In this document: piece after piece, positions 27,111 through 41,835 of the stretch
Layout: each line of letters begins with the position of its first letter
Numbering within the stretch: the stretch's first letter is position 1
Source: Atopsyche davidsoni
Lineage: Eukaryota; Arthropoda; Insecta; Trichoptera; Hydrobiosidae
Length of the DNA stretch: 64,000 bases
Reading direction: 5' to 3'
NCBI GenBank assembly: GCA_022113835.1
Contig: JAILWY010000009.1
Location: forward strand, 9,648,001 to 9,712,000
Notes under the pieces: generated by a model
Seen by the model: only the letters and a program-made list of their open reading frames with translations
What the model was told of the DNA's origin: nothing
Databases searched by the model: none
Position numbers and translations under genes: made by a program

Positions 27111-28706
27111 CATCTTATTTGAATAAAAAAATTGCGGGGGAAATTTGAAAACATTATTCGTCGTTTGGGATATTTTTTTTCAGATGTTTTTGAGCTGCTG
27201 TGAGCTTTGAGCCTTTTAATTCTTTTTGGTTTAAAATACCAACAGTTTATGCTGTAATTTTGATATGTTTTAAAATTAACAGCTGAAAAATATCCCTATT
27301 TAAATATAAGCTTGATTAAACCTTTAACACAATTGGCATAAGTAATATCATATCATTTTCTTTGTCAGTGGGTATCTTTTATAAGTATTTTTGATATTTT
27401 AAAAATGTACATAAAAATTAATAGTTTTGAAGTGCACTTTTTCTTTTCTGATAGTTAGGAATATATTGAAGATGTTTTTAAAAAATATATTTAATCACAA
27501 ATTTTAAAGAATTATTTTGTATAAAAGCAATAATTTCTTATTCTTAATCAGATTATTATTCACATCGCAACTATATAAAGAAAATTTGGATAATTCTTAT
27601 TTTATTGGGTTATTATGAATTTAAAATTATTAACATCACATACTAGACAAAAAAATTCAATATACTTCCTCGCTCTCTTATTCAATTTTTCCGACATTCA
27701 TCGATAACAAACATAGATGTCAGCCTGGAGCTATGATTGTATTCATACTTATGCGTAGAAAATATTCAAATTTCAGATAGACATTCAATTATGTTTCAAT
27801 GAAAAATAGATGAAAAAATATTTTTTATGGATATATCCTTCTTACAAAATATTGAAAAAACTATTTAAAATTCAAATAAAAGGGTTCACAATCAATACAG
27901 CCTTTTCATGTCAGGGTTTATCAGCAAATATTCTAAAGCAATTACGTATCCTTCAACCTTCATGCAAATATATTTGAACCGATCCCGATAAAACTAAAAT
28001 AACTAAAATAACTTCCGCTGGGGGTCTCAAGCCTAACCAAATATGCCCCTCAATCTGACGGAGGCTGCGAGGCCCGGGGTGATAGAACGTTGATTTATAC
28101 AAGCCGGAATATTTTGAAGAGGATGTAATATAGTTTGATATTTAACAATTTTAATGAATGTTTATTCTAAAATTGATAACTGAATATTATTCAAAAAACA
28201 AATGCCCGAGATCCATCTTTTGAAATATTTATGAATGTGTCTGCGCATTTTCAATTTTCTATCACGATAATTATTTTGTTGAATTCTTTAAATTAAATAT
28301 TAAATCTATATTATCATACATGTTCAATTAAAAATTGTAATGTCATTATTTATTATTCTGGAACACGGAAGTTTTGTTTTAATACATCATTATAAATTAA
28401 TATATGTTTTTAAAAAAGCGTGTATTGCGATCGATTTCATTTTATAATATATCATACTTTTTGCATAAACTAATAATAAAAACATAATTTCAAAAATGTT
28501 CTAGAAAAGGGTCAGAATTAATAATCATTTAAATAATCATTTGAAAGACAACTTTGTTTAGCTACAGGTATAATTATTCGAAAAGGAAATGTTTATTTGA
28601 AATTTAGGGTGCTTATACAAATTTAGTTACGTTTTGATCATTCAAATTATATCTGTCAATATTTATAAAAGGTATTTCTGTAGCCTCGCAGTCCTAAGTA
28701 ATGAAG

Positions 28707-28733
28707 ATCCCCGGAGAAAGTTTCTCTGGGGAT
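28707..28733. repeat. 27-bp near-perfect palindrome
   Basis: Arms 28707-28719 and 28721-28733 are reverse complements except for one C/T difference that would be a G-U pair in RNA, with a single central base. It sits in a slightly GC-richer patch (28680-28790). It could be a binding site for a dimeric factor, a cruciform or a small hairpin. Confidence 0.6.
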
Positions 28734-31700
28734 TTAAAAAAGTTTGAAGTGAGTGACCCCACGCTGGTGCAGTCTCTCGTAGATATCAGTTTAGGAAACT
28801 GCTTAAAATTTAAAGCAATGTATTCCTCCAGGTAGCTAAAGGGAACTTTTTGTACATTAGCTAACTTTATTCATACAAAGTATGTCCATATATTTAACCT
28901 TTCATGAAGTCTCACTACACGCTGAGCTCACGAAGCCGAACTTTCAGCTTCAACTCAAAATCTGAAGCATGTTAATCCAACCAAATCCAACACGAGACGT
29001 TACATTATTCTTTCAACTTTCTGCAAGATATCGTTTTATTTTTGAGCATTTCATTTAACTTTTCGATTCTCATAATCCAAAAAAAGCCTTGAAAATAATA
29101 TTTAAAAAAACGAAAATTCATGGAATATTTTCAACCCAGTTTTTATGATGAAAATAATTTTTAGATATTTATCATAACAGTTGAAAATCACCAATTTTTT
29201 TTAATTTAGGAGCCATTTTTCAAACTTAAAAACCTATTGAAATGAAAAAGAATCATGAATATATAAGATCTCTAAAAAAGTACAAAGATAAACATTTACA
29301 AAACGCGAAAGTCAAGCAATACATTTGTCTAATGTCTTGGCAAATTTTGCATTATTGTTGGTAAATGAGGCGTCATCCAGAAAAATAACACTTTTTTTCA
29401 GTAATTCCACTGTAAAATGTGCTTTGAGTGGTATTCTTAATTCCCATACATGACATCGTGGGGTGTTAAGACAAACCTTCGAAAAAATAAAATCGCACAC
29501 TAAAATGGATAAATTAAATAGACTGTAATATATTTCATGCGATCAAATTCGTCAAACAATCAATAGCAAGCAATTGGTACAATTTTTATTGCCGATTTCG
29601 TGTATGACAAAAAATAATTTAATACAAGATAATGAAGTGGGCTAACATTCACCATCATTTCTCTGTAAGTTTCCAAAATATGGCATGCCTTCACACTCAA
29701 AAATCATATGATACCTACCTCAATGTAATTTTAACTTTTTCTGTACACGTTTTTCATAAAGTTTTTTTAACAAGTTATATATTTGTAACATTATGAAGGA
29801 GGTGATGGATCGTCCTGTAGAGGTTTCAACCCGATGAGTTTTAAAACTTTGCGGGTTACATTCATACACATAAGCTTTATGTTTTATTCCATCTTGTCGG
29901 TACCCACATTCTGGTTTACGTGCAGAGGAACGCCGCCGCCTTTAGAAAAAATTCTCGGGTCGTATTGTCGCAACAAGCGGTTATATAAAAGCAACCGTCG
30001 GCAATCGTTGAAGTTAAAACGAAGGAGGAAAACTTCCATTTTCTTGTATATTAGCGTCCCAGTCAGAACGCACAAGTGTAGAAAAGTGTTACGCAACTTT
30101 GATCAGAAAAGTTACAAGTGCTAGTGAATCGTGAAGGTAGACGTCGAGATTGGCTTTTGTTTAAAAACACAAACTACTCGAGTATTGTTGTAAAGCGCTC
30201 GAAGTTGATAGCCTAACAACTGCAGTTTGCATGGGATTAAGGCTTCATTATTCATTGTCGTGCGTCGATAGCAAAATAGACATTGATTTATATATTATAT
30301 CAAATAGAGTAATACACTTATTTGATAGATATGTAAGAAACATGTACCTTTTCTGGTAAACAACGCCAACTTGATCGCTATCATCGATTTCATTCAGATA
30401 TTTTTTTTTTACTTTATGCCATTTGCTCATTCTCGTAATGTATAATTCGAAACGCTTTGCATAGTGTAAAAATATAAAAAAACGCTTAGTTTGAATTTTT
30501 TTTCAGTAGAGTAATACAGTTCTTTTTGTAGTATATTTTACATCATATAATCTCGTTCAGATGAATATAAATTAAAACTTTTCTACTCCCATCCCATTTA
30601 ATAAATGTTGGGAAAAAATTGTTATTAACAATGCTTTTTTTTGATATCCGGGTAAAAGGATACTATTATAAATATCAATTAACACACCCAATGTTTCAAA
30701 CCAGCTTTAAAATTTTCCATTTTAATAATATTTTTAAAAGGCAAAACTTTAATTTCATTTTGCAGCAAAATTAATTAAGCAAACACTTGTTAATCAATTT
30801 TTTTTTAATATTCTCTGCTAAGTTAATTTGTGGTGTAAGCAGGTAAGTTAACGATTCTTCGGATACCGGTAGCACACAGAGCAAACAATCTAATCTTTGA
30901 TTATCTCAAACCGCCAATCCACCTGTTATTTTAGGAAATAATTTACCTCCGGAGCTCTCGCGTCGGCCAGCGCTGAAAGCTTAATGTAGTGTTGAAAGGA
31001 ATTAAGTCCACAGCAACTTGTCCCGGGGCGCCCGCACTACCAAGGCCCATTACCCGCGAAAATGGACTAATTCAAGCCAGATGCACTCAAAGCAAGCAGA
31101 CTCAACCTGTAATATCCACCTACAAATTCATTTTAAAGCACCCTCAAAATGCTGCTATCGCGTTATTTATAAAACATTATGTTTCCTCTGTGTTCCGCCG
31201 AGCGCCTTAATGGGAGAGAAGGAGAGGCGGTGTTTTTCGTCAGCTTCGGAATTATGCTTCCGGGTTTTATTGTTTTTAATTTTATGTCGTTGTTAATATG
31301 GAGCTTTGCTTATCTCGATACGGAGGGGCTCTTCCGCATTTTACGCTTTTAAGTCTGCCTAAGTGCTCTGCAAGATGTCGCCGCGGTATTAAAGAGATAG
31401 TATATTGAATCGAGCACTTTTATGGTTGTGAATATTACGATTTAATTTTCAAAAAGCGATAGGACATATTGTTTTCGTATGTTATTAAATTTATTATTGG
31501 GTACTTTCATACGTGTTTGCTAAAGCAATACGAGCTGTGCGCAAACGACGAGCAAACTGCTCGCTTAAGTTCTCATCCATCAATAGATAAAACAGCGGCG
31601 TGCGCGCTTAAGGTGTTGCGAGCGCCTTCCGCTTTTGAGATTTTCGGAAAAATTTGTATAAAATATCACTAAAAACAATCAGAGAGATAAATTGTGCCAT

Positions 31701-32559
31701 TAAATTTTTCTTATCAAAATACATTATTGCCGCGCAAAAGCAAAAACAAGCCATTTCAAAGAACCGTTTTTTCCCCAAGCACTTATCATAAATTTGGAAG
31801 AAAGAATATCTATCAAGATGAAAGAGCCCACCTGTCTTGCGAAAACAGTCCTTAATAAATGTAAACATAAGGCTGCGCTTAGTGGGACCCGGGAATTAGG
31901 CGGCGAGTGTTCTGCCGAGGTATTTTGCATGTTCCTCACGTTTCCTATGATATATTGTTACGCTTGCCAAATAAAAACATCGCAATGATTGATGTCTCAA
32001 AGAAAATTGTGACATTCTGGGGATTTCCCGGATACTTGGGTGACTTTTGTTTTGTTTTATGTGTTCACACTCCGGAATCTCATTGCTCATTGTGTATTGA
32101 ATATCTTCTTTTAAAAAAAAGATAAAAAACCACATTCGCACTGCTTTAAAAAGTCTATAGATACAGCATGTAATTTCTATGCTTATTTTTTATTTATTTA
32201 AACGTTTGCGTCGTCATTATTTATCTTATAATGATAATTTACTGATCCACAATTGAAAAAAAGTGCATCAAAATTTAATTCATCTGATTTTTTTTTATCT
32301 TGAATCGAAATTCATTTAATAAATTATTTGCTGATAGCTACATAATAAAGTTTTTCAATTATACATGTCTAATTTCAACTTGTTGGTGTTACTTATATTA
32401 GGTTAATACTGCGGTGTTTTCAAAGATCCATACGTGAAGAAGATACTTTGTTATACACTTGGTAGCCACATAACCTGAACACTGTTTCCTCCCCATAAAT
32501 AATACATAATAACTACAAAATACACAAACATGTATAGTCTTGTGGGTAATTTCATAACA

Positions 32560-32760
32560 CACAACCCTAAACTCCTATCCCGATCGGGGTCTAAACTGCT
32601 CCCTGGAGCCGCGATCTTTGACTGGCGATATGTTGCCCAAACTAGCCTACTTCCGCCTCGTCTTCCAGCGGAACATTTAGGGTTAAACGACTACCCTTTG
32701 GAGCTCCAAACTGACCTTTTGAAGGTACCACACAAGCGTAGAGGATTTACCTGTGGATAG
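32560..32760. other. GC-richer non-coding island 13
   Basis: Mixed-composition stretch with a 76-codon open frame without domain, signal or cysteine pattern. It is treated as non-coding intronic DNA of unknown role. Confidence 0.2.
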
Positions 32761-33533
32761 ATTAAGGTGCGTGTTAGTTGGTTTATCATTACCGAGTTGT
32801 TTATTTAATGTTTAAGGTAAAGATCTGCAGTTCTATTAGAGGTACAAACTATTTCTTGCGAATAGAGGTTATGTACGGTCGTACTTTATGTAATAAACAT
32901 AGTCAAAGAACAGGAACTTAAATATTCATAATAGTATAAGTAAAATTAAATACTAACTGAATTTAACGTTAGTAAAATTTAAATGAAATCGAAGATGTTT
33001 TAAAATATTGATGATACAATAATTGTCACTTCAATTCAAACATATAAAAATATATAATATAAGAGTGGAATATGTAGCACACTGTGTTTTTTTTGCTGCA
33101 ATGCCTTATAATTTCATATAAAAAATTTTGCTCAGAGATCTGGTACTCGTGAAAAGGTACAAAGAGATTTGGTTTTGAACACAATATAATATTACGTGAT
33201 TTATAACGTTATGTGTAGTTTTTATTGCTATGCAATATATTGAATTGTTACATTAATTTAAATTTAAATATTTGCAGCTTATCAGGCATTTGTCATCTCC
33301 ATTTATAACTTATCTGGGTCATTCGGAATAATAAATTATTATTCGTTATTCTACTACAGCTAAATCACCATTGCTTTTAAATTAATAAATAAAAAACCCC
33401 TTTTATTTTCAATCAAATTACATATTATTTTTAAATTATTATACATTGATAAATTTTTGTTAAGAAAATCTGTTGTTTGTGATCGTAGATTTTAATTCGG
33501 ATGTAGTTGATGTCACATTTATTTCGTTTTTGG

Positions 33534-33649
33534 GTGTTGTGCTGCATTGTGTTTTGAGTCTTCCATCTTCCTGAAATCCAAATCCCTGAAGAGCACTCCA
33601 GCACCGAGATCGAAACGTGGGAGACTCAAAACACAATGCAGCACAACAC
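33534..33649. repeat. Inverted-repeat element, family with 63604-63763
   Basis: Arms of 31 bp (33534-33564 and 33619-33649) are reverse complements with one mismatch and enclose a 54-nt centre. The centre shares AAATCCCTGAAGA (33580-33592) and a following AAACGT.GG with an element near 63.7 kb. Both also start with GGGTGTT in the left arm. This marks a repeat family, probably a non-autonomous foldback or MITE-like element. No coding sequence is inside. Confidence 0.65.
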
Positions 33650-34009
33650 ATAGTACGAAGAAAATCTAATCCAAAGTTTTATATAAAAATGACTCGAGGA
33701 TTTGCAAAGCTTTAATACCCAGCCATACTCTCGGTTACATAGAATATCCAAACTATCTTACGTTCAACCTCCGAGATACCGTGATGGTGCTGACAGTATA
33801 CAAAAAAAAATCCACGTAAGAATCCACTTCATTTTTTACAAAGAAGTTAGACGCTATCCTTGAGCTGGGGGAGCACTGCCTGTATGTAAGTTAGTAAGAT
33901 TCTATCTGACAACGCTTTGAATCAACCGACCTTATCTCCACGGAGCGAAGGTATGTACAGGCCATGCCGTGAATTAAACGACAACACTTGAAAGTTTCCG
34001 ATCTAGTAT

Positions 34010-34140
34010 AGGTTTGGGGGTCGCTTTGTCTTGTTTCTTTTTATTCGGCTCGGGGCGCGTGCACCCGCGAGCGCCGCAGGGGCGATAAAAAACTTTTGCC
34101 TTTAATCTGTAGGGGAAAACAGATTACCCTCCGCGCCAAA
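34010..34140. other. GC-rich non-coding island 14
   Basis: A short GC-rich patch about 0.7 kb upstream of the module B exon, with its core at about 34045-34090. No exon signature is visible. Confidence 0.2.
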
Positions 34141-34824
34141 TACGCTGACAAATTGAAAAATTTAGTATGCATTCTGTTTACCCTGCAGTTTGTATTTTTC
34201 GGTATAAGCTTCGCGGCGGTATAAATGTTTGATTTTAAAATTAGATTACAGTGTGGAAATACAATAGCAATATTCAATGAATAAGTTAATTTTGAATAGC
34301 TTACAGGTTTTAACTATTTTCATTAAAGTTATCATGTTTTAAATACAATCAAAAAAATATAATCTTATATTATAAATAAATAATATCTATAGTGATTATA
34401 TAACTATTACTAGAACGTTCCATACAGCCAGTATATATTTTGATACTTTGTCATCTTGTTATAAATCTGGCATATCATCGACCAGTTTCTATAACGCGTC
34501 TTTCTTTTGCCATTTTATCGAGAATATTTACCAACAACAACAAAAAACTCAGCAGTCCATTGGCAAGCATGCTTGCGGTCGAATTCCCATTTTTTGTTAA
34601 ACTTATAAATTTTCTCCAGGCCCAAAAAAGACAATCTTTCATATGTAAAAACACTCCCCAGTGCAGGTTTTCTGGGCTAAATGTTGACAACTGAAGGCAT
34701 GTCTGAATGTACTGAATGCTTCTTACTACTTGCTTACGATCCCTGTGTTTTCTACTTGTGTACTAAATATTATAAAAATTGAACATATGAATTATTGTAT
34801 TTGAACACGTGGCTTGTGTTCCAG

Positions 34825-35040
34825 GGATGAACCCGTGCTCCAACGTGCAGTGCGCGGCGGGCGAGCAGTGCTGGATCGGGCGCGCGGGCGTGGCGCAGTG
34901 CGGCTGCGGCCCCGAGTGCGAGGCGCTCTTGCGGCCCGTGTGCGGCGCCGACGGTCGCACTCACCCCAGCGCCTGCCACTTGCGCCGCCACGCCTGCCTG
35001 GCCGGGAGGGCCCCGCGCCTCGCGCACCACGGCGCCTGCG
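34825..35040 (+). CDS. Module B exon: follistatin-type (FOLN + Kazal) domain of agrin-like protein
   Basis: A 216-nt phase-1 to phase-1 exon of 71 complete codons, exactly the length of module A. Ten cysteines lie at exon residues 4, 9, 15, 25, 27, 31, 39, 50, 57 and 71. The Kazal core is PVCGADGRTH at residues 37-46, where the usual Tyr after Thr is replaced by His. The predicted P1 residue is Ala33. Acceptor TTCCAG ends at 34824 and the donor is GTTAGT at 35041. The exon is about three-quarters G+C, with nearly every third codon position G or C, in contrast to the AT-rich introns and to exon 45937-46040. The long frames on other strands and phases here are shadows of this composition. Confidence 0.93.
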
Positions 35041-38000
35041 GTTAGTACTCGACCCCCTTTCTTACCTGACTACACTACACGCAACACCTAGGCCATGGTA
35101 CAGTGCTCCTGCGGTGTATACACATTTACTTAACAGATCCTCTGAGTTTTTATTTGTTTATGTGACTAATTGCACCAATTTCCTGCATATTCTCATACAT
35201 TCTGATTGTAGATGTCATCCTAGAAAGTTGACGAAATTATCGCATAAACCAACAAAAATTTGAAAAATCACAAAAAATTCTACACATGTTTTTTTCATAT
35301 GTATAACGGTAGAAATTCTATATAACAACATTCAACACTTTAGGTTTAATCATGCATTTCAGTATAATTTTACCTTTTCTGCGGCATTATATAAATGTTA
35401 CATTGAATGGATTGAATTGATCGATTATATAAAGTTGTAATTTAACAAGTGTTCTGTCAGTCGCGCTGTATCTTAAGTGTGCTGACCGCATTTGTATTGT
35501 GCTGATTTTCTCTAAGTACCCTGATAGACACTGCTCAGGTTGTTTACCGATCTGATATGTTCAGACCCATCAGAAACAGTCGTACTTTATTTTCATTATC
35601 TAAAGGGGCTTTGTATATTATACTCCGTTCTTTGAGATATAAGGATCAGTTAATCTAATTAAACGTGTAAAATTAAATTTTTCAATTTATTATTTTATGA
35701 GTTTTACGATTATAAATAACATTGTTTTTTTCCCACGACAAGATGAACAAAACAAGTAAGATTTTAAAAATAAAATATATTTATCGATTAATAGGGTTTA
35801 TGCTAGTGAACCAGTTTTCGTTTGTTGAGAAAGTAACTTTTCACATTTTTTTTCTACCCTTCCCGTGATACATCAGCAATGAACTAACACTGAAAAAAAA
35901 AGCAATGACATTTGCACACTCGGCTGTTTTAAAAATACCCCTAACGTGCAAAAGTCTGTTCGTTCCAAAAATCGCGGCTGTCTTTTTCATTTTAGTTGGA
36001 AATAAAAAGTGTGTATTTCAAGCATCGGTTGTTGAAACAGGAAAACGAGTCTCTTGTAGTGGTGTTATTATTCGCAATAACAACAGCGGGATAATGCAGG
36101 AAAACACTTTGCATTCAATATTTGGAAACGAATTGTAAGCAACGACCGTACTGTTGTTTACATTAACAGGCCGAACAATTACTTCGTACTGCACCCGGCG
36201 CGGGTTATATTGAATTACAGAGCATTCAGCCAATGCCTTTATGTAGCTCTACACGGGATCATATCGGGTATCAAGGTGGGACGTAAATGAGACCGCTCAG
36301 TTGGAAGCTTCAGCTCCCTTAAAGCACAATATGCATTCCCCGTACCTGCTAAATAAGCAAGCAATCTTTTCCAACCACAAACGACGGTGTGTTTCTAGTA
36401 CACACTTATGTTATACTCGTGGATGCTATAAATGAAATAATTTTGTAACTTTGTGATGTCAGTTTGTCTGAATGCTTTTAGTTTCAGAAAATAAATGATA
36501 CTATTATCGAGCGCAGGTAAAATCATATATATCTCAATTTTATTTCATATCAAATATGTACAATTTGAGTGTGATCATGTTTATGCTATATTTAAAACGT
36601 TAGACTCAAAACGTACTTTTATTTATAAAATCGTACAATTTTTATTTCTACAAGGTGACCGCTTACATTCAATACATCAAATTTATTTCTGTTGTCAAAC
36701 AGAAATACTCGAATTTAATCCTTAAAAAAATATTTGCACGCTATAAAAAGTTAAGTCCACAAATAGAATACCTGTACCTTACTTCATATCATGATATAAA
36801 AAACGTACATGTTAATTTGAATATAGCAATGTATATTTATAACGTTTTATACACCATCTTTATTATTTAATCGTGGAAGCAGATTAACATTGAATAGCAC
36901 GTTACCAGTAATATCTTTGTTGGCGTAATTATTTTGAATATTTGGAGAAAACATAACATACAAAGGTTGATAGGATCTAACGTTATTATCATATTTCGTT
37001 CATTTTCATTGTTGGCTTATGTAATATGATGAAAATTCTCCATATTTAAAGTAATAAAAAATTAAGATATCTGAAAAAAAAAAAAAAATTTTCAGATTTT
37101 ATTAAAATATCTTTAATACTGTGGTAAATTTGGTATTTATTTGTTAATTATCCCTTAAGTGAAATTATCATCTAAAAATCATGGTATATTGTAAAAACGT
37201 TATAAAATCAATAAATTTTTAGAAAAGTTAAAAAATAAATCTATTAGCAAGTTCTTGGACGATTATAGCAAAATCAAGTAAAAAACAATATTCACTTGAA
37301 TTATTTTTACCTTAAGTCGTAAAAATACGATTAATTTTAAATGTTTAGATTGTTTTTTTACTTCTAAAGTGTTTGTGACAACATTTTCCTAAATCACGTA
37401 TATCTTTTCACTTACACCCGAACTCGTTGTCATTCAACAAAATTAACAATTTTATCACTTGAGAATATCGTGCCTCCAAAGTGAACAGTGACATTAACAA
37501 CATTACGCAAACTTTAACGCAATTCCAAACAACAAATTCTCTTAAACTCGGAGAGATAGCTATTTACGTCGAAAGGGAAGTAACAAGATGTCAGCCTGAC
37601 ATCTCGAAGATTCGTCAATTATTTGTAAGATACTAAGGGTTGGGGTGAGAGCGGGGAATGTAAGTGTAACGTAAGACAACCCGCTTTCCTGTGAATGTTT
37701 TCGTATCGTGTTCGCATGACACAAGGTCTATGAAAATCTAAATGAAATATTGTGTAATAGTATTTCAATTCGTTTTTGTTTCTAAATCCATTGTTCAATT
37801 ACCATTATCATAATGTTTGTAAATCATAATTAGTAATATTTTAATTCCTTATTAAATCCTCACTTCTGTATTTCAAATAGTTGTTTCGGTATAAACAGTC
37901 GTTGTTTTACAAATAAGTTTGAGACATTGTACGTAGTAAAATAAGATACATACTTATCACCTAGTTAGTATTTGTTTACACGCTGTTATACCAAGAATGA

Positions 38001-41000
38001 AAAGTTCAATTCATTAACAAAGAAAATAACTTTTGTTCTCACCCAGTTCTCGTCCTAGAATAATCTAAATTATAAGTTATGAGAAATCAGTTGAAAACTT
38101 TCAGGTTCTGTACAAGAAATTAATTCAAAGGTTGCGCGATTTCCGAATAAGCAATTGATAGTCACGTATTCATCCGGTATGGTATTGAAATTCTCATTTT
38201 TTTTTATAAATAAGTGATGTCGAATACTTTTCCATCCATGGTCATAAATATTGAATCCGTTTGTGCGACACTCCCAAACAATGGCTGACGACAATGGGCG
38301 GCCTCTGAAATTGTCATAAAATAAAAACAAACTGCTTTTTGTCGAATAATGTCCCAATGCGCCCAGGTGGGGAGGCGTTTGAGCTCTCAATTATTCAGCG
38401 CGCACGTTGAAAACAGTTGTTCTTTGCTGGCTGGTGATATATTCCGCACTATCGAACCAATAAAATACCCAAGCTTCAAAAATGTATCCGCCGTTTCGCT
38501 TTCACTTTTAACATTGAAATGGGCATATTTGCATATAAATCAAGCCTGAATATGCACTAAAGGGTTTTTCCGTACATGTATTTATATATATATTTCTTTG
38601 TTATATTTGTAGTCCATTCAATAAATTTATTTTTAAAAACATTAAGGGAAATGTTTAAAGTATCCTCTGTATTGCGATTCAACAGTTTGAAAAGTTTCCG
38701 CGGCAGTCGGTGTGAGCAGCTGAAGTATAAAAAATAAAAACAAATTTATATGCAAATTTTTACAGCACATTTAGAATTTAATGACGCATTTTATGGCAAA
38801 GAAATCTTCAATTTGATATATTTTTCTTGTTGGGAAGCACGATCCAATTATTAAAAATATTTTTTATCGTTGATTTAATTTTCCTTAACCCTTTATGAGG
38901 CACGATTCATCTGTGATAACTCGCGTTTTATTATTTATTTATTTTTATAAGGTAATGGTTAAAATATTTAATTTAACATGTTTTATTATAAGCCTTGATT
39001 TACGACAACAACCAATAAATACATCAAACAAAGTGTGTTTATTGAAATATTTTAAAGTAAACAATCTTCATTTTTTTTAAACTTAAGTATGAAATCACAA
39101 AAACAATTTATCGTAAAAAAAAACTCATTTAAGATAAATACACCTTGTTATTTTTGGTCAAAATTTGTTTTAAGTTAAAGGTTAACTCTTCATTAAATTA
39201 CATTTTATTGTATCTAATAATTTATGTCTTGGCTTTAAATTCCACTCCGGTAGCAAGAATTTCAATTTAGAAACATAGTTGACTTGATGTACTGCAATAA
39301 AATCATCGTGCGTCCATACAATGTAACAACGCAATCTTTATTTTACTTCAAATCTGGTTTATAACTCCCGCGATAAGAGGTCGTTGCTGCTATAAAACTT
39401 GACATAATTTATTTTTCCTAAAGATAAATATTTCAATATTTGAAAGAACATTAACGCCATAGATTAAAATTTATTTTTGATGTTTCCTGTTATTTACAAA
39501 ATATCGCTCTATTTTGTAATATCAAATGATTTTCATTCAGAGTTTATTAAAGGAAATACCCTGAAAACATCAAATTAAGTTAATGTGTATTAAATTACAT
39601 TATAGATTATTTCTACTATTAAATTCATCATAAATATCTCGTAAAACTTTGTTTATTGGTTTCCTTCTAATATCAATTACATTGTTTTATAATGCTAGAC
39701 ATTCTCAACTATTTCCCTTTAAAATACTAGAGATCACACATTTAGAGTCGCGCATGCCCAGGCATATTAAGAACTGTTGCTTCCATACATAATAAAACTT
39801 GGATGGTCTTAAAAGTAATGACTTAGGCTTTTTTACAATGCCTCTTTATTTCATCGAATGTTAAAAACGGCTGAAATGTAATTGTGGAAACGCGTTATTC
39901 TAGTTACTGGCGCCAGCAAAGTCTTTCACTATTCACAATTTGGGACAACTTTTCAGGATATCTCAAAAAAGCAGCACTGTTATTGATTAATTTTAAATAT
40001 TTAAAGTATGTTGTGCAGTTCAATACAACTCAAATAATAAACATAAAATTATATTAATATAAACTATTTGAGTAAAATATACTGTAACGGTATTCTTATA
40101 AGCTCCAAATAAAGGGTTTCAATAATTCATAAGTCATTTTCGATTATTGGTCTTTCCAAATTTATCTTGTAAAGAATACAGAACATTGTTTATACACCAA
40201 TTAATCATACTTTCTATTTAAATATATTTGAAATGATTGTCAATCTAGTTTATATAAATGTGCGAGAATGATATTGCCCCAATGTGTGATAGGCGTTGAT
40301 TTAGGCAGATGCTGACGCTGTGAGCCGCAGTACACTCTGTGACATGAACACTGATGATGACAAAGGAAGTAACCGAACCATCACAGGGGATGTGAAAAGC
40401 GAGGCGAGTTCGCAGTTTTCATATTGGACTTCATGGTCACTGTTAATGTTTTGGGGAAACCAACTGTTCACAAAGGCTGCCATTTTATGGTTCAACCGTT
40501 TTCTCTCGCAATTCACAATTCATAAAAATAAATTCTAGAAACAACTCTTAGATGCTTTTTCTCTGATACAAGGTTTATATCTATCAACAGATTGAGTGGT
40601 TTATCCATTATCACGCTAGTTAATGTGTGTTTTCCAAATCTCTTCACGAGAAAAGACAAATTTCATACATTTTTTCTCTTGCGATTTATATTTATTCTTA
40701 TTTTTATGAAAAAGTTTCCAATTTTTTTCTCAGTCTGCGATAGTATTTATTTATACAATTGAGGCGTTTTTCATACCCAGTTTAGAAAATATAAGTATTT
40801 GTTCCACAAGAGGTTTTTTAAAAAAATGTTTCACAGTATATCGGCAAATTATTAAATATTCAAACTTCCCCACCCGAGTACTTTTATATGTGTATTTTTT
40901 AATACTTATATTTAAAAAAGTAGTTTATCTTACTGAATTTTATATTAATCTAGACAAGGTCACGATAGCCAGGCGGAAAAAATACAGTATTATCTCTCTT

Positions 41001-41787
41001 TAATAATAATAAAATCGCTAGATATATGTGAAGTGTATCTATTACCTTTTTTTGTTATTTGAGGCAGTGAAAAGTTGTGTGTTTTATGTAGTATACGTAG
41101 TTGTAAAAAAGAAAAATTATTTATAAAACCTTTTGTTTGTGAAGTTCTTTTACGTAAATTACTTTTTTTATATATATATTTTACAAAATAAAACGCATTC
41201 TTTCGGAAAGTTGTAATATTAAGTATGATCTTACATTGCGGTCTAATAAATTCAAGAGAATGCTATGAAGTGAACATAAGAGGATTTATTTACGGGTTTT
41301 TTTTCTAGTCGGTGTAGAGAAAAGTCTCAGTATACACACAAAAGCCAATCTTATCAATGATGTGAAGAATAGGTATCCCAGCAATACAGATCGATTATAA
41401 TGAGTGGAGAAAGTGCGTGATATATCGTAAGTACAAACGTAATATTAACGATACGCTGTCAGAAAACTAGCAAGGCAATAAATTTGGCTTGTTTATTTTG
41501 TGGGTAATATACACAAGTTAACACTTTCTGGTGCTTTAATCAGGACCAACTTCATAACAATATGTTGATTTATATCACGTACTAATAATTGATTATTTAA
41601 GGTACCGAGGTAAATGATTAACAACTGTTGAAGAAAACTTATTTTCTGCATGAAACACACATTATTTTAACACACCAAACACAAAAATATATGAAATATG
41701 TATTCTCTTATCCCAATTTAAGATGGTATTAGATGATCATTTGTGTTTATTCACTAAGTTTTATCAGAAAAAAATGAATAACGCTAG

Positions 41788-41835
41788 TTTTTAGGAACTT
41801 GGAATTTAGGAACTTAGGAATTTTTAGGAACTTGG
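41788..41835. repeat. Short tandem repeat (TTTAGGAACTTGG-like unit)
   Basis: Three imperfect copies of a TTTAGGAACTT-containing unit follow each other, at about 41789, 41804 and 41823. It is a small degenerate minisatellite in the second large intron. Confidence 0.75.

Larger units (their letters stand above)
20171..34824. other. Intron between modules A and B (14,654 nt)
   Basis: Phase-1 intron starting GTAAGA and ending TTCCAG. It is AT-rich with an AT/GT microsatellite near 24.1 kb, several GC-rich islands, a 27-bp palindrome near 28.7 kb and an inverted-repeat element near 33.6 kb. No further Kazal-type exon was found in it on either strand. Its open frames are short, lack domains and sit mostly in the islands. 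Confidence 0.85.

Noticed and set aside
33586..33615. CTGAAGA followed by GAAA, resembling the catalytic core of a hammerhead ribozyme
   Set aside because: The 19 nt between the two boxes do not pair as a stem II, and in the related copy at 63.7 kb the GAAA is not kept. A functional hammerhead is not supported.
34770..35263. Open frames of 149, 86 and 65 codons overlapping module B
   Set aside because: They have no domain and run across the exon's splice sites; the follistatin frame explains the composition.
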